Under the pieces are notes generated by a model. It ran no database searches. It was given only the letters and a program-made list of their open reading frames with translations, and was not told the origin of the DNA. A DNA stretch of 64,000 nucleotides from Apostichopus japonicus (lineage: Eukaryota > Echinodermata > Holothuroidea > Aspidochirotida > Stichopodidae), in NCBI RefSeq assembly GCF_037975245.1, contig NC_092566.1:18201001-18265000 (forward strand), read 5' to 3'. Below, one piece after another: positions 49,389 through 60,808 of this stretch. The translations under genes and the position numbers were made by a program. Each line of letters opens with the position of its first letter. Position 1 is the stretch's first letter.

Positions 49389-50734
49389 TTTTGCACAAGT
49401 AAGATTTCTTTGCAGTATTTTTTTTGGGGCGGGGGGGTGGGGGAGGAGGAGGATTGGCATGATTCCTCCAGAATTTCCATAAAAATAATCAGCAACTTAA
49501 TCAGTTCTGAGTATTTGCTGGCTTATGTGAGGGTAAAGGACTGTAGCTGTCTTCACACAATAAATCAGTTTCGACTTAATGGCCTAAGAAATTAACCATT
49601 ATTACCAACAATAATAAAGACAGGAATAAGTTAATTGGAAGAAAACTTCAGTTTCCTGACAATTGTTTTCAGAAATTAAATTTCATTTGTTTTAGTTTCG
49701 AGAAGATAATTTTATGTGATGTCAGTTTGAAACTCTGCAATTTAATGTTCAACTTCTGAAGAGCAGCTTTCCTGGCTTTGATAATAATCGTAACCTATTC
49801 ATTCATGCTGGCATGTGTGTGCGTGTCTTTGTACCGCCCACATTGTAAACACGATATCTCAAGAATCGAAGCTTAGATTGATCCCATAGTTTGTGCAAAA
49901 GAGTACATTGTTGAGTACAAGAAGGGTATTGTATTGTTTGAGGTCAAAGGTCATTTGGGTCAGAAGCCTAATGTTGTGGGCCGAGGTCATAGGGGTACGG
50001 GACCATTTTAGTTTGGGGGGCAGAAAGTTTTGTGTCTGAAAGTTCCTGTGACACTATCTAAGCGGAGCGCCACCATCGGTTGGCGCGTAGCGTACAGGAA
50101 CATTTTTGGCAAAAAAAGCCTCTCAGATTGCCGGGAACGGCACATCTGAGGCTTTGCAAGTTGCATATAAACATTCTTTATTTTATAATCTCACATTTTA
50201 GAAATTTACACTTCCCCACAAAAATTTGGCAAATTAGAAGAAGAAAAAATGGTTACATCACTTTGAAGAGGGAAAATAGGACAGTATATGTTTTAAGCTC
50301 ATATTTAGTTACCGTATTTATTATAATAACACAGTACTCAGCTACCTCCAGAAAAACATTCATTGTTCAACGACACGTAGGCGGGATAATGTCGCTATGT
50401 CGGGTGAGACTGCAATTTGTCTCACAAAACAGTATAAAATGTAACAAAGAATATGATAAACCTGTACTTCTAGGCTTGTAGGCACTCCCCCCCCCCCCCC
50501 ACCATCCATTCCATCAAAAAGAAAATGTTTCTTCTATACACTCATGTCGGAGATGTCCAGGTATGCAGTTGACTAGTTAGAAAAAAAATTGATCGTGCAA
50601 AAAGCGTGGTAGCCCAGGTGAGCTGCGCTTACGGTGGTGTTACACGGAAATATTCGGGCATCATGATGCTAAATAAAGAAAATCAATGAATTGTCGGGCA
50701 AAAATTTGAAAAACATTTGGGCAAGCTACTGCAT

Positions 50735-50837
50735 ATATATATCTACATATCTATATATATATATCTATATATATATCTATATATATATATATCTATATAT
50801 ATCTATATATATATATATCTATATATATATATATATA

Positions 50838-50887
<50 letters not shown>
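50735..50887. repeat. TA/ATCT microsatellite
   Basis: About 150 bp of TATATA interrupted by CTA units. It produces Ile/Tyr-rich open frames that have no meaning. Confidence 0.97.
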
Positions 50888-50890
<3 letters not shown>

Positions 50891-51514
50891 TCTCCTCATA
50901 GGCTGCCCGAATTTTTCAGGACTTTTGCCTGAATTTCTTGTCCTCTGGAAATTTGTTTTTTAAGACTGCCCCCCCCCCCCCCGCCTCGTACGCCTATGGC
51001 CGAGGTCAATGGATCGTTTGAGGGTTCAAATTGTGAAAACCATGTTTTACACAGTATTTCAAAAGGACAGATGTCATATTTAGTATGTTGATGTATCACA
51101 ATTATTAAAAGAAACCTGTTGTTGAGGTCATCATCATTTCAGGATAGCCTGTGATATTGCAAATTTATTGTTTGTCACATCACACTGCTTTACTAAGATC
51201 GAGTAAGTTGTACACCCTATAACTATAAATTATGTCAGATTCATGAAAAAAAACAGCTCATGTTACATCATTGAATTAATGCTATTTGAAAGAAGCACAT
51301 GGCATTGCTCACAATATTGCTAGTAATATGAGTAATATTATAATAATATTCCCATGGAATTTTCTGTGCTATGATAGCTGAAGGAGAGAGGGAATCCCTT
51401 ACACTGGCCAAGTGGCGAGTTTTTCAAAATATTTTCGTAAGGCCTATTTTTACAATTCATGGTTAAGTAAGTTTCCAGTTTGCTATGATTGTGTTCTTTG
51501 CTTTGATTCAACAG

Positions 51515-53168
51515 AGATCTGTTTGCAACAGTTTTTCTTCAAGTTCCACGAAGCAGTTGTATGACCAATTGAAGAAACTCAAAAAGTTTGAAGTACAGTA
51601 AGTGTTAAATATTTCATTAAAGTGGGATTATATGCACTCCATAATCATGCAGTTACTGATACCAACCTAAGTGGTATACATTGGCAGTTACAAGCAAAAT
51701 TTTGTAGTGCTTAAGCAACTCTCAAAATTCAAGCAGAAACAAATATTGATTAATATTAATGATAAAGGTGCTCTACCTGTTACCTATCATCATCGCTCGG
51801 CCAAATGCTTTTAGATGTTTCGCTACTTGTTGCAAACTTTTGTTGTACTATATATATATAGTAATGATATGTATACTTTCAATGGTTAAGCACTGCATTT
51901 AAAGGAACTTTTTATTGAAAAATGGGATCCAGTCCTTCTGGTCATATCATTGTTTGTAAGTTTATCGCCCTAAGCCTTGCCTTGTCATGAATTTTACTTT
52001 CTGTGATTGAGTGCTTGAACTGTTGGCCCGTCCTGCCAGAAAATTTGAATCTAACACTGACTTACGTGGAGACGTGACCTTAATGCTGCAAATAGGTCAC
52101 ACTTGATCAGATCTCACTCTAAGCTTGGCCTTGATACAATACACAGGAATGCGTATAGACTTCAATAGGCTATCAACTTGCCATACTGTATATCTGAATG
52201 CTCGCATGCTCAAGGAGGATCAGATCCCACACTTGGGGATTCAAGTTGCTATACTCTGAATAATCGCATGCTTAAGGAGGACCAAGCAGACCCCACAAAT
52301 GAGGTGATCAACTTGCTAGTCTGAATCTCACATGCTCAAGTAGGACGAGACCTACAAGGGCGATCAACTTGCTATAGTTTGCATTCTCGCATGCTCAAGG
52401 ATGATCAGACCCTACAATTTGGGTGATCAACATCCGATGGTATACATTATTGCATGGTTAAGGAGGATCAGACCCACAAGGGCGAACGACATGCTAGTCT
52501 GAATATACTCCATACATGCTCACGGTGGATCAGACCCACAATTGGGGGATCAGTCTGAATGCTCGCATGCTCATGGAGGATCAGATCTGCATTTGTGGCA
52601 ATAAACAATATTGCTAGTCTGAATGCTTCACCTTGTTATTACCGAATGCTGCAACATACATTAATTTGAAGTACCCATTCGAAATGATTGCTGAAATCAT
52701 GTTTTCACAGTAATATTTACTTTCTATTTAATTTCTGTAACTTTGAAGCAATGCTTACTATTCATGCGTCCTTTTCTGCAGGCTGAATTACCTCAATGAC
52801 GTTCTTGTCTCTCATGCTGTGGACCATCTCTACCACCTTGTCACATGTTTCACCGAAACAGAAGCTGAAGCAGCCTGTAGTCAACTGCGCAAAAGCTTAC
52901 CAAAGTAATGATCCTGATGCACAATTATCTTTTCAATATGATATGTGGTGTAAACATGCATTTTTTAGCTTGAATGTGGTTACTTATTAACTTCTCTATT
53001 CAGTCAATTATTTTAAACTTTTATGTATAGGTATAGGTTGGTGCCAAGGGTCAGAGCATTTCACCAGGATATGAAGGGAGGCTATCCAAGCTGAATATGA
53101 TGAGGTTGGAGATGATCAGGTGTTTGAGTATAACAACCAGTGGTTAAGACAAGAACTTGATAATTTAT
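51515..53168 (+). pseudogene. Second, unidentified decayed gene inside the Ginger-type element
   Basis: Three exon-like pieces on the same strand as the integrase. The first (about 51515-51598) follows an acceptor and reads STKQLYDQLKKLKKFEVQ. The second (about 52782-52907), after CTGCAG, stays open for 41 codons and includes NYLNDVLVSHAVDHLYHLV. The third (about 53029-53168), after a TAG acceptor, reads LVPRVRAFHQDM, then after a frameshift EYDEVGDDQVFEYNNQWLRQ, and ends at a stop. Family not recognised. It could be a second product of the element or a captured host gene fragment. Confidence 0.35.
52178..52632. repeat. Diverged minisatellite of about 60-bp units
   Basis: Seven to eight copies built on CTGAATGCTCGCATGCTCAA followed by GGAGGATCAGACCC and a CAACTTGCTA stretch. 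Copies differ at many positions and in length, so the array looks old. It sits in the supposed intron of the second gene of the Ginger-type element. Confidence 0.85.
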
Positions 53169-54407
53169 GATAAAAAGGTTTCTTTCTTTCATGCATATCG
53201 TTATTGTTTGTCCCCCCACCCCCACTGATAGACAATTCCAGAAAAAAAATCCTGCTTAAAGTTTAAGTATGTTTATATGTGCAAGTTAGATTAAAAACAA
53301 CAAGCAACAAGAAAAACAAAGCATAAATGCTGTCAGATCACTTTTTGGAACCAGCAATAAGTGTCCTTATATTAAGCAATATTTAATTCACACATTCCCT
53401 CTGTTCAAACCACACTAGATTGGTTTCAATTCATAACCCCCCCCCCCTCACACACACACTTCCTCCCCCTCCATATATATCAATGGGTCTGTTTTTCTCC
53501 CCCTGGCAAGGAGAAAAATATGCACACAATTAGTATAATGAATATAATTAGTATTTCTATTATCTTATAATGCATAAGTAATGTCATTGTAAGGTTGAAT
53601 CAAGAGCAATGTTCCCAGAGAACTCCAGTCAGAATGATGGTATAAGTAAATCCTGGGATTGTTTTTGTTGATTGTGAAGTTCAAAGGACTCTAAGGTGAC
53701 AAAATTCTAACAAAAGTCTCACATAACAAGCATATATTTTACCACACATAGAAATTAAGTTGTTCTATTGGTAGTTGTAATCTATAAACTCATGTGTCAC
53801 ATCCAGGACAGTAAATGGCAGTTAGTTCGTCTTTCTTTAGGTAAAAAGAAGGGAAGCTTGGAAAATGTAAGATTTGGTATGTATGTGAATCATATTGATT
53901 ATATCCTATATTTTTGGGGTGGATGTCAAGGGGTAAACAGGGTTCAAGTTGTGAAAACCTTGTAAATTATAAGTTCAAGAAAGGAAGCAGAACAGATATC
54001 ATATTTAGTCTGTAAGTATACCACATGGCTAAAAGAGGCCTTTGTTATTGTGGAGATTAACAGTGGTCAAATTTTGTAAACCTTTAAAACGTGATATCTC
54101 AAGATGAGGAAGCTGGAAGAAATCTCATATTTACTGTAGTATGTATCACATTGAGTGAGTACAAGCAGGCTATCAGTGGTCATTTGTGTCAGCATCTGTC
54201 ATTGTGAATAGTCACTTCTTGCTGTATTACTAAGATCAAGTGTGTCAGTATGTCCCATTCATATGAAATGATACTCATGTTGGATCATAGAAACCACAGC
54301 CTGGTTTATGCATACATGCTACTTGACAGCTGTCCTCATATGCCATTCAAGTATATCAAGGCAAGTAACAACTGGGATATAGTTTCTTTATCTGTGATGC
54401 ATTATGT

Positions 54408-55021
54408 AGTTGTTGCAACTGAATAAGCGTTTTCGTAGAAAAGGTCTTTTATCATGTAAGTTAACTAAAATCTCAATTAAAGATGCAGAAGTAGAACGCA
54501 CTCATCATACAGTATATCTAGGTGTTTGTATTGATGACAAACTAAGTTTCAGTGGTCATATAAGCAGAATACTTAAACGGGTGTACTTCATAGTCTCAAC
54601 TCTATCGTATATAGTTCCATATTTTCATGTTGATGTAAGGAAAAGAGTTTTTACTGCCAATATCTTACCACACCTAATATATGCTGTTTCTGCTTGGTAT
54701 CACTTTTTACTAATTAAAGATAATAAGAGAATTTTTTTTTTAAAGTATTGTTCTAAAATTTTTAATATAGATATTAACTTTCTTATGAGTACTGTAAACA
54801 ATGCTGCTAAAAATGAGTTCATTAGAAGTGTAAATTGCATACAGAGAAATGACAGACATTCTTTGCAAACCGAACTTAACTCTCTACTTCGAGAAACTAC
54901 TAGGTATAATCTGAGAAACAAAGCAATAACACCAAAATTCAGAATTAATGTGTATAGAAATAGTTTTATTTATCGTGCTGCTATTTATTTACAAAATGGT
55001 TATCTCGATAATTTATTGTAG
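54408..55021 (+). mobile_element. 5'-truncated LINE fragment (reverse-transcriptase C-terminal part)
   Basis: A frame open for just over 200 codons encodes HTVYLGVCIDDKLSFSGHI, the 'YLGV.ID..L.W..HI' motif found after the catalytic core of non-LTR reverse transcriptases. It continues with the usual C-terminal part (VRKRVFTANILPHLIYAVSA) and ends at TAG 55019-55021. A stop lies directly upstream of the frame, so this is a 5'-truncated copy. It is nested in the Ginger-type element, has a clean frame, and is probably a fairly recent insertion. Confidence 0.85.
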
Positions 55022-55041
55022 ACAGCTGCACTTGTACGTTT

Positions 55042-55118
55042 TGTATATATATATATATATATGTATGTATGTGTGTATATGTTTGTATAAGTATATGTAT
55101 GTATGTGTATATATGTTG
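55042..55118. repeat. TA/TATG microsatellite after the LINE fragment
   Basis: TATATA run followed by TATG/TGTG units, directly 3' of the LINE reading frame, where such elements often carry a simple-repeat tail. Confidence 0.9.
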
Positions 55119-55484
55119 ACTGGCCTTGGATGCTCCCCAGTAAAGGATTCAAGTGATTATACTGTTGACTGTGTCAAGACCAAACTTTTAGTGCAAAGAA
55201 TATTTAATGTCAAAGGAAAAGGTGGGCCAAATATGTAGACAAAAGCAAGAGAAATGTTAACTGATACCAAGTTGTCTGAATTGTGTACAAATATGATTTC
55301 ACTGGCTTCAGCTTGCATTTCCCAATTAGCCCTAATTCATTTTTTTTTCTTTTCCAACATTTGAACAATAGTCATTGAGATACTTTGACTAACACTAAAC
55401 AATCTGAGTGTAGTAGAACTGGTTCTCACACAGCCTCCTTTCCCAGTATTTATATTAAGCCTGATACTTAGTGTGACCAGTTGA

Positions 55485-55711
55485 AGGTAGTCTGTATAGG
55501 CCACAAAGTTGTATTGTGACATCAAGAAGTACTTTCCTTAAGGTCTTTATAATCTCCAAATTTTTCTCAGACATTTTAAAAGAACATGCAAAAGGACAGA
55601 ATGTCCCAGTGAGGTAAATTTCCTACAGGTGGTACAAAAACAGTTTAATAATTTTGACCATAGGTGACCATATTTTAGTATCTGGCATATTTGAAGCCAA
55701 TGCAACATACT
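55485..55711 (+). repeat. Dispersed repeat, copy A
   Basis: Matches 58317-58558 in the same orientation over about 230 bp. Shared phrases include GGTCTTTA...CTCCAAATT, TTCTCAGACATT, AATTTCCT and GGTGACCATATTT. The ends show no inverted repeats and the family is not identified. Confidence 0.75.
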
Positions 55712-56714
55712 TTCAGCTGATTTTTTTTGAAAATAAATGATATAGCTTAGAGGCCTTTATGTCCATTAACAATACATCGTAGCAACAAACGTTTTTGGTG
55801 TTTATCAATACCAGTTGTGCATGGTGAGATATTCGTTTGGAAATACCTTCTAATGAATAATGCACTGCCTGACTGTGCAGGCAGTATATCATGATTCGAT
55901 CGTTGACATGTCAAGAACACACGAAAACACCTTACACAAACCCTCTGCTCCTATACCATATGATTTTATATTGCTTCCCAAGTACCATTTCCAACCAGCT
56001 AGGCATTGCCCAATCTTAAAATATATCACATGAAAAGGAATTCCCAAGTATTTTCACCATAGTTCACATTCACAGCCTGTCGATAATTGGATTAACAGTA
56101 GTCTACCTTGAATTGATTGCCTGACCAACAAATACTGCTAGGCTACAACTGTGGACGCCAAAGCATGGTTAACTTTGATTTATGTAACCTTTTTTTCCAT
56201 GTGAATGTCATTTTGTCTTGAGATCCCCAAGATTTCAAAAGTTACTAGATGTGAGGCTATCTGTTATTGTCAATGGTTGTCAAGCATTAGTATTAAAAGT
56301 AGAAGGGAAATTGGATGATTTTTTATAAAACAAAGTATTTGAAACAGCTTGTACTAAAAATAAAGAAACAGATACAGTTGTTCTATGTCACAATAGACGT
56401 AGGATGTTGCACGAGTCTTGCAGCACTTTTGTCATTTTATAGAAATGTATTTATCTTATGCAGCAGAGAACATGAAGGAGAATTAAATTTGCAATAAATT
56501 TTAAATTAAATTGATATTTCCATTCATTTGTGTCTGTCCAAATAGTATCATGCAAGAAATCATTAATGACCATATATTTCAGCCGTTCATCATGTAGTGA
56601 AATTGGTCTAAAGTTCCTCTATAAATCCTGCCATTAAGAAATGCAATTAAGATGAAAAGGCGTACTCCAAAGAAGCCTTGCAGTCCTGATGTTTTTGCAC
56701 TACGTTTCCATGCA

Positions 56715-56930
56715 GAAGAGCTTGTAGGACACATTTATCCGTGCTATTCTCTCATCCTGTCCGCGCGGACAGAAAATCACCACACACGGACGTTTTTTCC
56801 TAGTTAATAGTGTCCGTCCGGACAGATAATACTGTCCGCCGGACACAATTCCCCCCGAGAAAGTTGTCCTACGGACACAATTCCCGTGGAATAGTGTCCG
56901 TGAGACGCCCGGACACTATTCCCTGTCACA
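56715..56930 (-). repeat. Right terminal inverted repeat with GTGTCC sub-repeats
   Basis: The mirror image of the left end, with more sub-repeats: about ten GTCCG-containing words such as GTGTCCGTCCGGACAG and GTCCGCGCGGAC, many themselves palindromic. It ends at the second CCAG. Confidence 0.8.
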
Positions 56931-57130
56931 CCAGCTCCCTGGTGATTGGTGCATTGGAGCTGCTCCTAGTATCAATGAATATACATTATGGTGCCAGCTC
57001 TCTGGTGATTGGTAAATGATAGGAGCTGCTCCTACAGTAGTATCAATGGATGTACACATTATGGTGCCAGCTCTGGTGATTGGTACATGCTAGGACTCGG
57101 AGCTGCTCCTGGTATCAATGGAGGAACACA
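56931..57130. repeat. Tandem array of about 72-bp units, target of the Ginger-type insertion
   Basis: About three units reading ATTATGGTGCCAGCTCTCTG, GTGATTGGT, an AGGAGCTGCTCCT palindrome and TATCAATGGA. The first unit here lacks its start, which is found at 43285-43312 on the far side of the transposon. Confidence 0.88.
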
Positions 57131-58316
57131 TGGCATTTTCATGGTTGTATATCTATATGCCTAATAATAAAAGCATGTATGTGGAAGTATGAGGAAGGGA
57201 GTCAGTGGGAGGGTGGGACGGGTTGGGCCATGTGACCTTGGAAGTTGGATGACCCCTTCATGGTGCAATCTTTTCATTAATGTACAATACCCTTTGTTTT
57301 CTTTTGTAGCGCAGTATCAATATTTACTACATCTAACACATGCACAACTGTATTTCGTTGTGAGAATCACACAGTAAAAATGACTTAATGACACAAAAGG
57401 AATTGACAAAGAATAAAGGAGATGTCGATCCAGGGTATTTGGGTTTTCCGTTAAGTAGCTTCAGGGACCAATTCTTGAAAGTATAGATATACTGTACCTG
57501 TTACCCGGTGAATTTTCTGTGTAATTGTACTCACGTTCTTAAGAACTAACAGGCCAAATTTGACCAATTGATGCATTTCAGCACTACTTACGAAACCTAA
57601 TTACAGAGAAGCTGAGCATTATCAAAAACTTGTTTTATAAAGCAATGAGTAACTTAAATAATTTACAAAGTGATGAACTTGTACCCCAAAAGTCACAAAC
57701 TTGAACCCCTGGTGGATTGAACATTGACCCCAATGTGTTTTAACCGCCTTGCTCAGTTTGTTATCAGGACGATATTAAAACAAAACTTGATGAAAGCCAA
57801 TATTTTTTGATCTATTTCTTTATTTATTTTTCCTTAACACACCCTTATTTTTCATCATGAATCAATATGTTTAAAATGTTACTCCACAAAGTCATCATTT
57901 GTTTGTTATTTAGTTATTAATTTTACCAATATGCATTTAAATACAGATCCAGCTCATATCTTCCTTGGTTACGATATATATATCACAAGAAGAACAAAAG
58001 GAAAAACGAGAAAACGAAACATATAAATATGGGACTACAGCACAATGGTTGCCAAGGACAACAAGAGTCATAGCAAACAAACAAAAGTATTGTAGTTACT
58101 GTTGGCAGGAAACGAGATCAAAATATACCGTAGATTGTATCGACCGTCTTATAACTGTAGAAATTAATAGAGTTCAAATGTAAAAAGATACAAGGTTATA
58201 AGCAATCAATGACTGTAACGTTGATAACGTGTGTGATACACGGACATGTGTCAGTGTTGATCGATATATGTACTTATAAGGAATGGGAGGGAGTAAATCT
58301 AGGGTACACTTTAAAA
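57131..58316. other. Non-coding stretch
   Basis: No gene or element with clear ends seen between the 72-bp array and repeat copy B. Confidence 0.5.
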
Positions 58317-58558
58317 GGTAGTCAGTATAGGCCTCAAATTATAGCAGGAGCTTTAATTGCTAGAAGTTTTCAAAAAGTCCTTTCCTAGAGGTCTTTACTC
58401 TCCAAATTGTTCTCAGACATTGTTATGGAACACACAAGGTGACTGAATGTCTAAGTGAGGAAAATTTCCTCAAAGGTTGTAATAAAAACCGTTCAAGAAT
58501 TTTGACCCAAAGGTGACCATATTTGAATATCTAGCATATTTGGGGCCAATACAGCATT
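58317..58558 (+). repeat. Dispersed repeat, copy B
   Basis: The second copy of the repeat at 55485-55711. This one lies outside the Ginger-type element. Confidence 0.75.
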
Positions 58559-58779
58559 ATACCATTAAACATGGCACACCGGCTTCACGACAGTAACAGT
58601 GACGAGCAATTAATCTAGGCTTTCAGCCTTTTGAAGTATGTTGGTTCTGTAACATGTGACTGGTATTCGTAGATCAGGTGACAGTAATTAACCAATCAAC
58701 CGTGATAACATTGGATTACCTCAAAAGTATTTGGTTTCTTGTCTTTCTACCAGAATAAAACCTTCTTAGACTTCTTGGT

Positions 58780-59741
58780 GGTATCAGTTCATGTGTTCCT
58801 TGCTTTCTGGACACCTGTGTCACAGCGGTATGTGAACAAGAAAATAAAGGCACAAACAAGTAGTTGAATTTAATGCAGAGTATATTGTATCTTCCTTGGC
58901 TGGATATATGCTACTAAATACAAATGGTGAAAGTTGCATCTTATATACTCTTTTACAATGGATTACAAGAGGATGGGACAGGATGTTACTCTGTCTACAT
59001 AAACAGTGGTTAAGCTAGTGTGAAGCTAACCACACATCCTGCTGAAGATTACATAATAAAAGGTGCAAAAACAGGTGTAGGGTTTTGGTTGTAGAAAGTT
59101 ACACTGGAGGTTACAGTGTGGATGATCTCCTGTGATAACAGTAAAATGCTCTCTGTTATAATTGCCTCTCCCTTAAAAAGTTTGGTCCCCAAATGTGAAA
59201 GGAAAAGAAAGAATGAAGAAACAGCAAACACTAAGAATTGCAGAAAGTAAAAGTCCTTACAGAATATGTTAACAAAAACGGATATAAAATGCTCGAATGT
59301 AATTTCAAAGGTAAGGTGAACCATTGATATTATATGAAAATAGTGATGAAACTCAATAAAAGAAACATGACCAGTAATGTCTCACTGTTTGAGAAAAAAA
59401 AACAAAAGATAATAACATATACATCTATAAATGTTGTCGACAAAGGCAAGAAGAAAAAAAAATACAGGAAAACCTGAAAGAACATAATGACATACATTTA
59501 CTGTCACAACATTAATAAACAAAAGCAATGTATCAATGATTATCAAAATAGAAAATTGTGGCAGTACGGTCACATACTGTTAAAATAATGTCATGCTCAA
59601 GATATAAAACAAAGGAATGAATATATTATAAACAATGAAAAAGCCTTTGACATGGAAAGAAGGTTTACTTGTAGAGTCCGATAAATATGGAAGCGCTTCC
59701 ATATTTGTTTACACGATCAACTTTAATAGTACACAGTATTT
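58780..59741 (-). mobile_element. 3' non-coding part and probable 3' LTR of the Ty3/Gypsy element
   Basis: Downstream of the pol stop codon (minus strand) lie about 0.6 kb of AT-rich DNA with a 24-bp palindrome, a purine tract AAGGGAGAGGCAAT (59161-59174), then promoter-like sequence: GTATATAAG (about 58943-58951) and, about 75 bases on, ATTAAA (about 58868-58873). TATA box followed by poly(A) signal is LTR organisation. A TG start at about 59140 and a CA end near 58800 are possible, but there is a 20-base gap after the purine tract and the 5' LTR is outside the window, so the borders are not fixed. Confidence 0.45.
59683..59706. repeat. Perfect 24-bp palindrome
   Basis: AAATATGGAAGC followed directly by GCTTCCATATTT, with no spacer. 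It lies about 36 bases past the pol stop codon in the 3' non-coding part of the retrotransposon. Confidence 0.97.
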
Positions 59742-60808
59742 CTAAATGAAGAACTTATGTCGTTTCAATGGACGTTTACGTTTTCTGCCTTGCAGAGTAC
59801 GGGTGATGTGATATTCTCTAATAAGATTAGAAGATAAATCCCCACTAAGAACCCATGAAGATGGTGTTTTATCTGCCCACTTAACTTTGTAATACATAGC
59901 ACCATTATATTTACGTGCCTGAAGAATTCGATCAACATCTTTCCATGAACTTTGTTCTCTTATATGTTGGGTTTCTTGGGAAGCTCCAGTAGGACTAGTC
60001 CCAGGAAGTGTTTTAGGTTCAGAAGACAGGGTAGGGTGTGGCACAGTAGGCACTTTCCTGTCCCTCGGGTCATGATAGGGCTTCAGCCGATTGGCATGAA
60101 CCAGAGATTGCAATTCCTTATTATCAGAGCAGTTCCTGAGTTTGAAGGTGTCATTAGGACCTAACTCACAGACATAATATGGCCCACACCATTTACGATG
60201 TAATTTGGATGAATGGCCCTGTGGTACTTGAGGGTTAAAAACTAGTACACTTTGTCCCAAATGGAATGATGGTTCCTTGGCATTAGCATCATAAGTTTGT
60301 TTGTTCTTGTGTTGTGCCTGAACAATGTTTTCCTTTGCAACCTTACGAAAGGTGTCTAACTTGTCCATAACAGAAGTGATATGCTCTTTTGCATCTCTAC
60401 CCATGGTGTCAGTAGGGTGTAAACTAACATCCAAGGGAGTACGCATATCCTTACCAAACAAAAGAAAGTAAGGTGAAAATTGGGTTGAGTTGATCGCAGG
60501 GGACATACGATAAGCCATTAAAATACCAGGTAGCATATCTGGCCATTTGGAATCATTTCCCCCACAATAGGCTCTCATGGATTGTGCAATAACTGAGTTA
60601 AACCTCTCACATGTCGAATTAGTCTGTGGGTGATAGGAACTAGTATGGTGACGGGTGATGTCAAACAACTCACACAATGCTTGAATTAACTTTGACATGA
60701 AATTTTTTCCACGATCTGAGATAAGGGTATGTGGTGCACCATAACGACAGAAAATTTCTTTGTACAATACTTGTGCAATGACAGTTGCTTCCTGAGACTT
60801 ACAGTAAG
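59742..60808 (-). CDS. Ty3/Gypsy pol, 3' part: integrase core end, GPY-type module and chromodomain
   Basis: The second half of pol, in a different frame from the first half because of one frameshift near 60800-60812. The frame is open from about 60911 to the stop at 59742-59744. It holds the second integrase Asp (in LISDRGKNF) and the Glu (in CERFNSV), then a basic segment with the GPY-type phrase KWCGPYYVCEL. At the C-terminus is a chromodomain (WKDVDRIL...YYKVKWAD...SSW), which guides chromovirus integrases to particular chromatin. The basic tail RKRKRPLKRHK could act in nuclear entry. Only the frameshift is visible as damage. Confidence 0.92.

Larger units (their letters stand above)
49840..54205. 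repeat. Scattered copies of a 'GATATCTCAAGA' repeat family
   Basis: Related stretches of about 130-150 bp at about 49840-49990, 50998-51135, 53925-54060 and 54060-54205. They share words such as GATATCTCAAGA, TGTATCACATTGAG, GAGTACAAG and GGTCATTTG. Copies are strongly diverged. The span given covers all copies and is not itself one element. Confidence 0.5.
43313..56930 (+). mobile_element. Ginger-type (integrase-derived) DNA transposon, 13.6 kb
   Basis: The left end reads TGTGGCAGTAATGAGTGTCC then GGGCGTC; the inverted right end reads TGTGACAGGGAATAGTGTCC then GGGCGTC. That is 27 positions with few mismatches, starting TGTGR. A 4-bp duplication CCAG flanks both sides (43309-43312 and 56931-56934). 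The flanking DNA is a tandem repeat whose unit continues across the insertion, confirming the borders. Inside is an intron-bearing integrase gene with a GPY-type module and no protease, reverse transcriptase or RNase H. These features fit Ginger1 elements (4-bp duplications, TGT ends, Gypsy-like integrase). Length is inflated by a nested LINE fragment and repeats. The integrase gene has several stops, so this copy is dead. Confidence 0.8.

Noticed and set aside
50691-50932. Ile/Tyr-rich open frames
   Set aside because: Direct translation of a TA microsatellite.
59049-59573. Hydrophobic open frames past pol, considered as an envelope-like third gene of the retrotransposon
   Set aside because: Two short, disconnected, AT-driven frames with no signal peptide, glycosylation pattern or cleavage site; they overlap the probable LTR.
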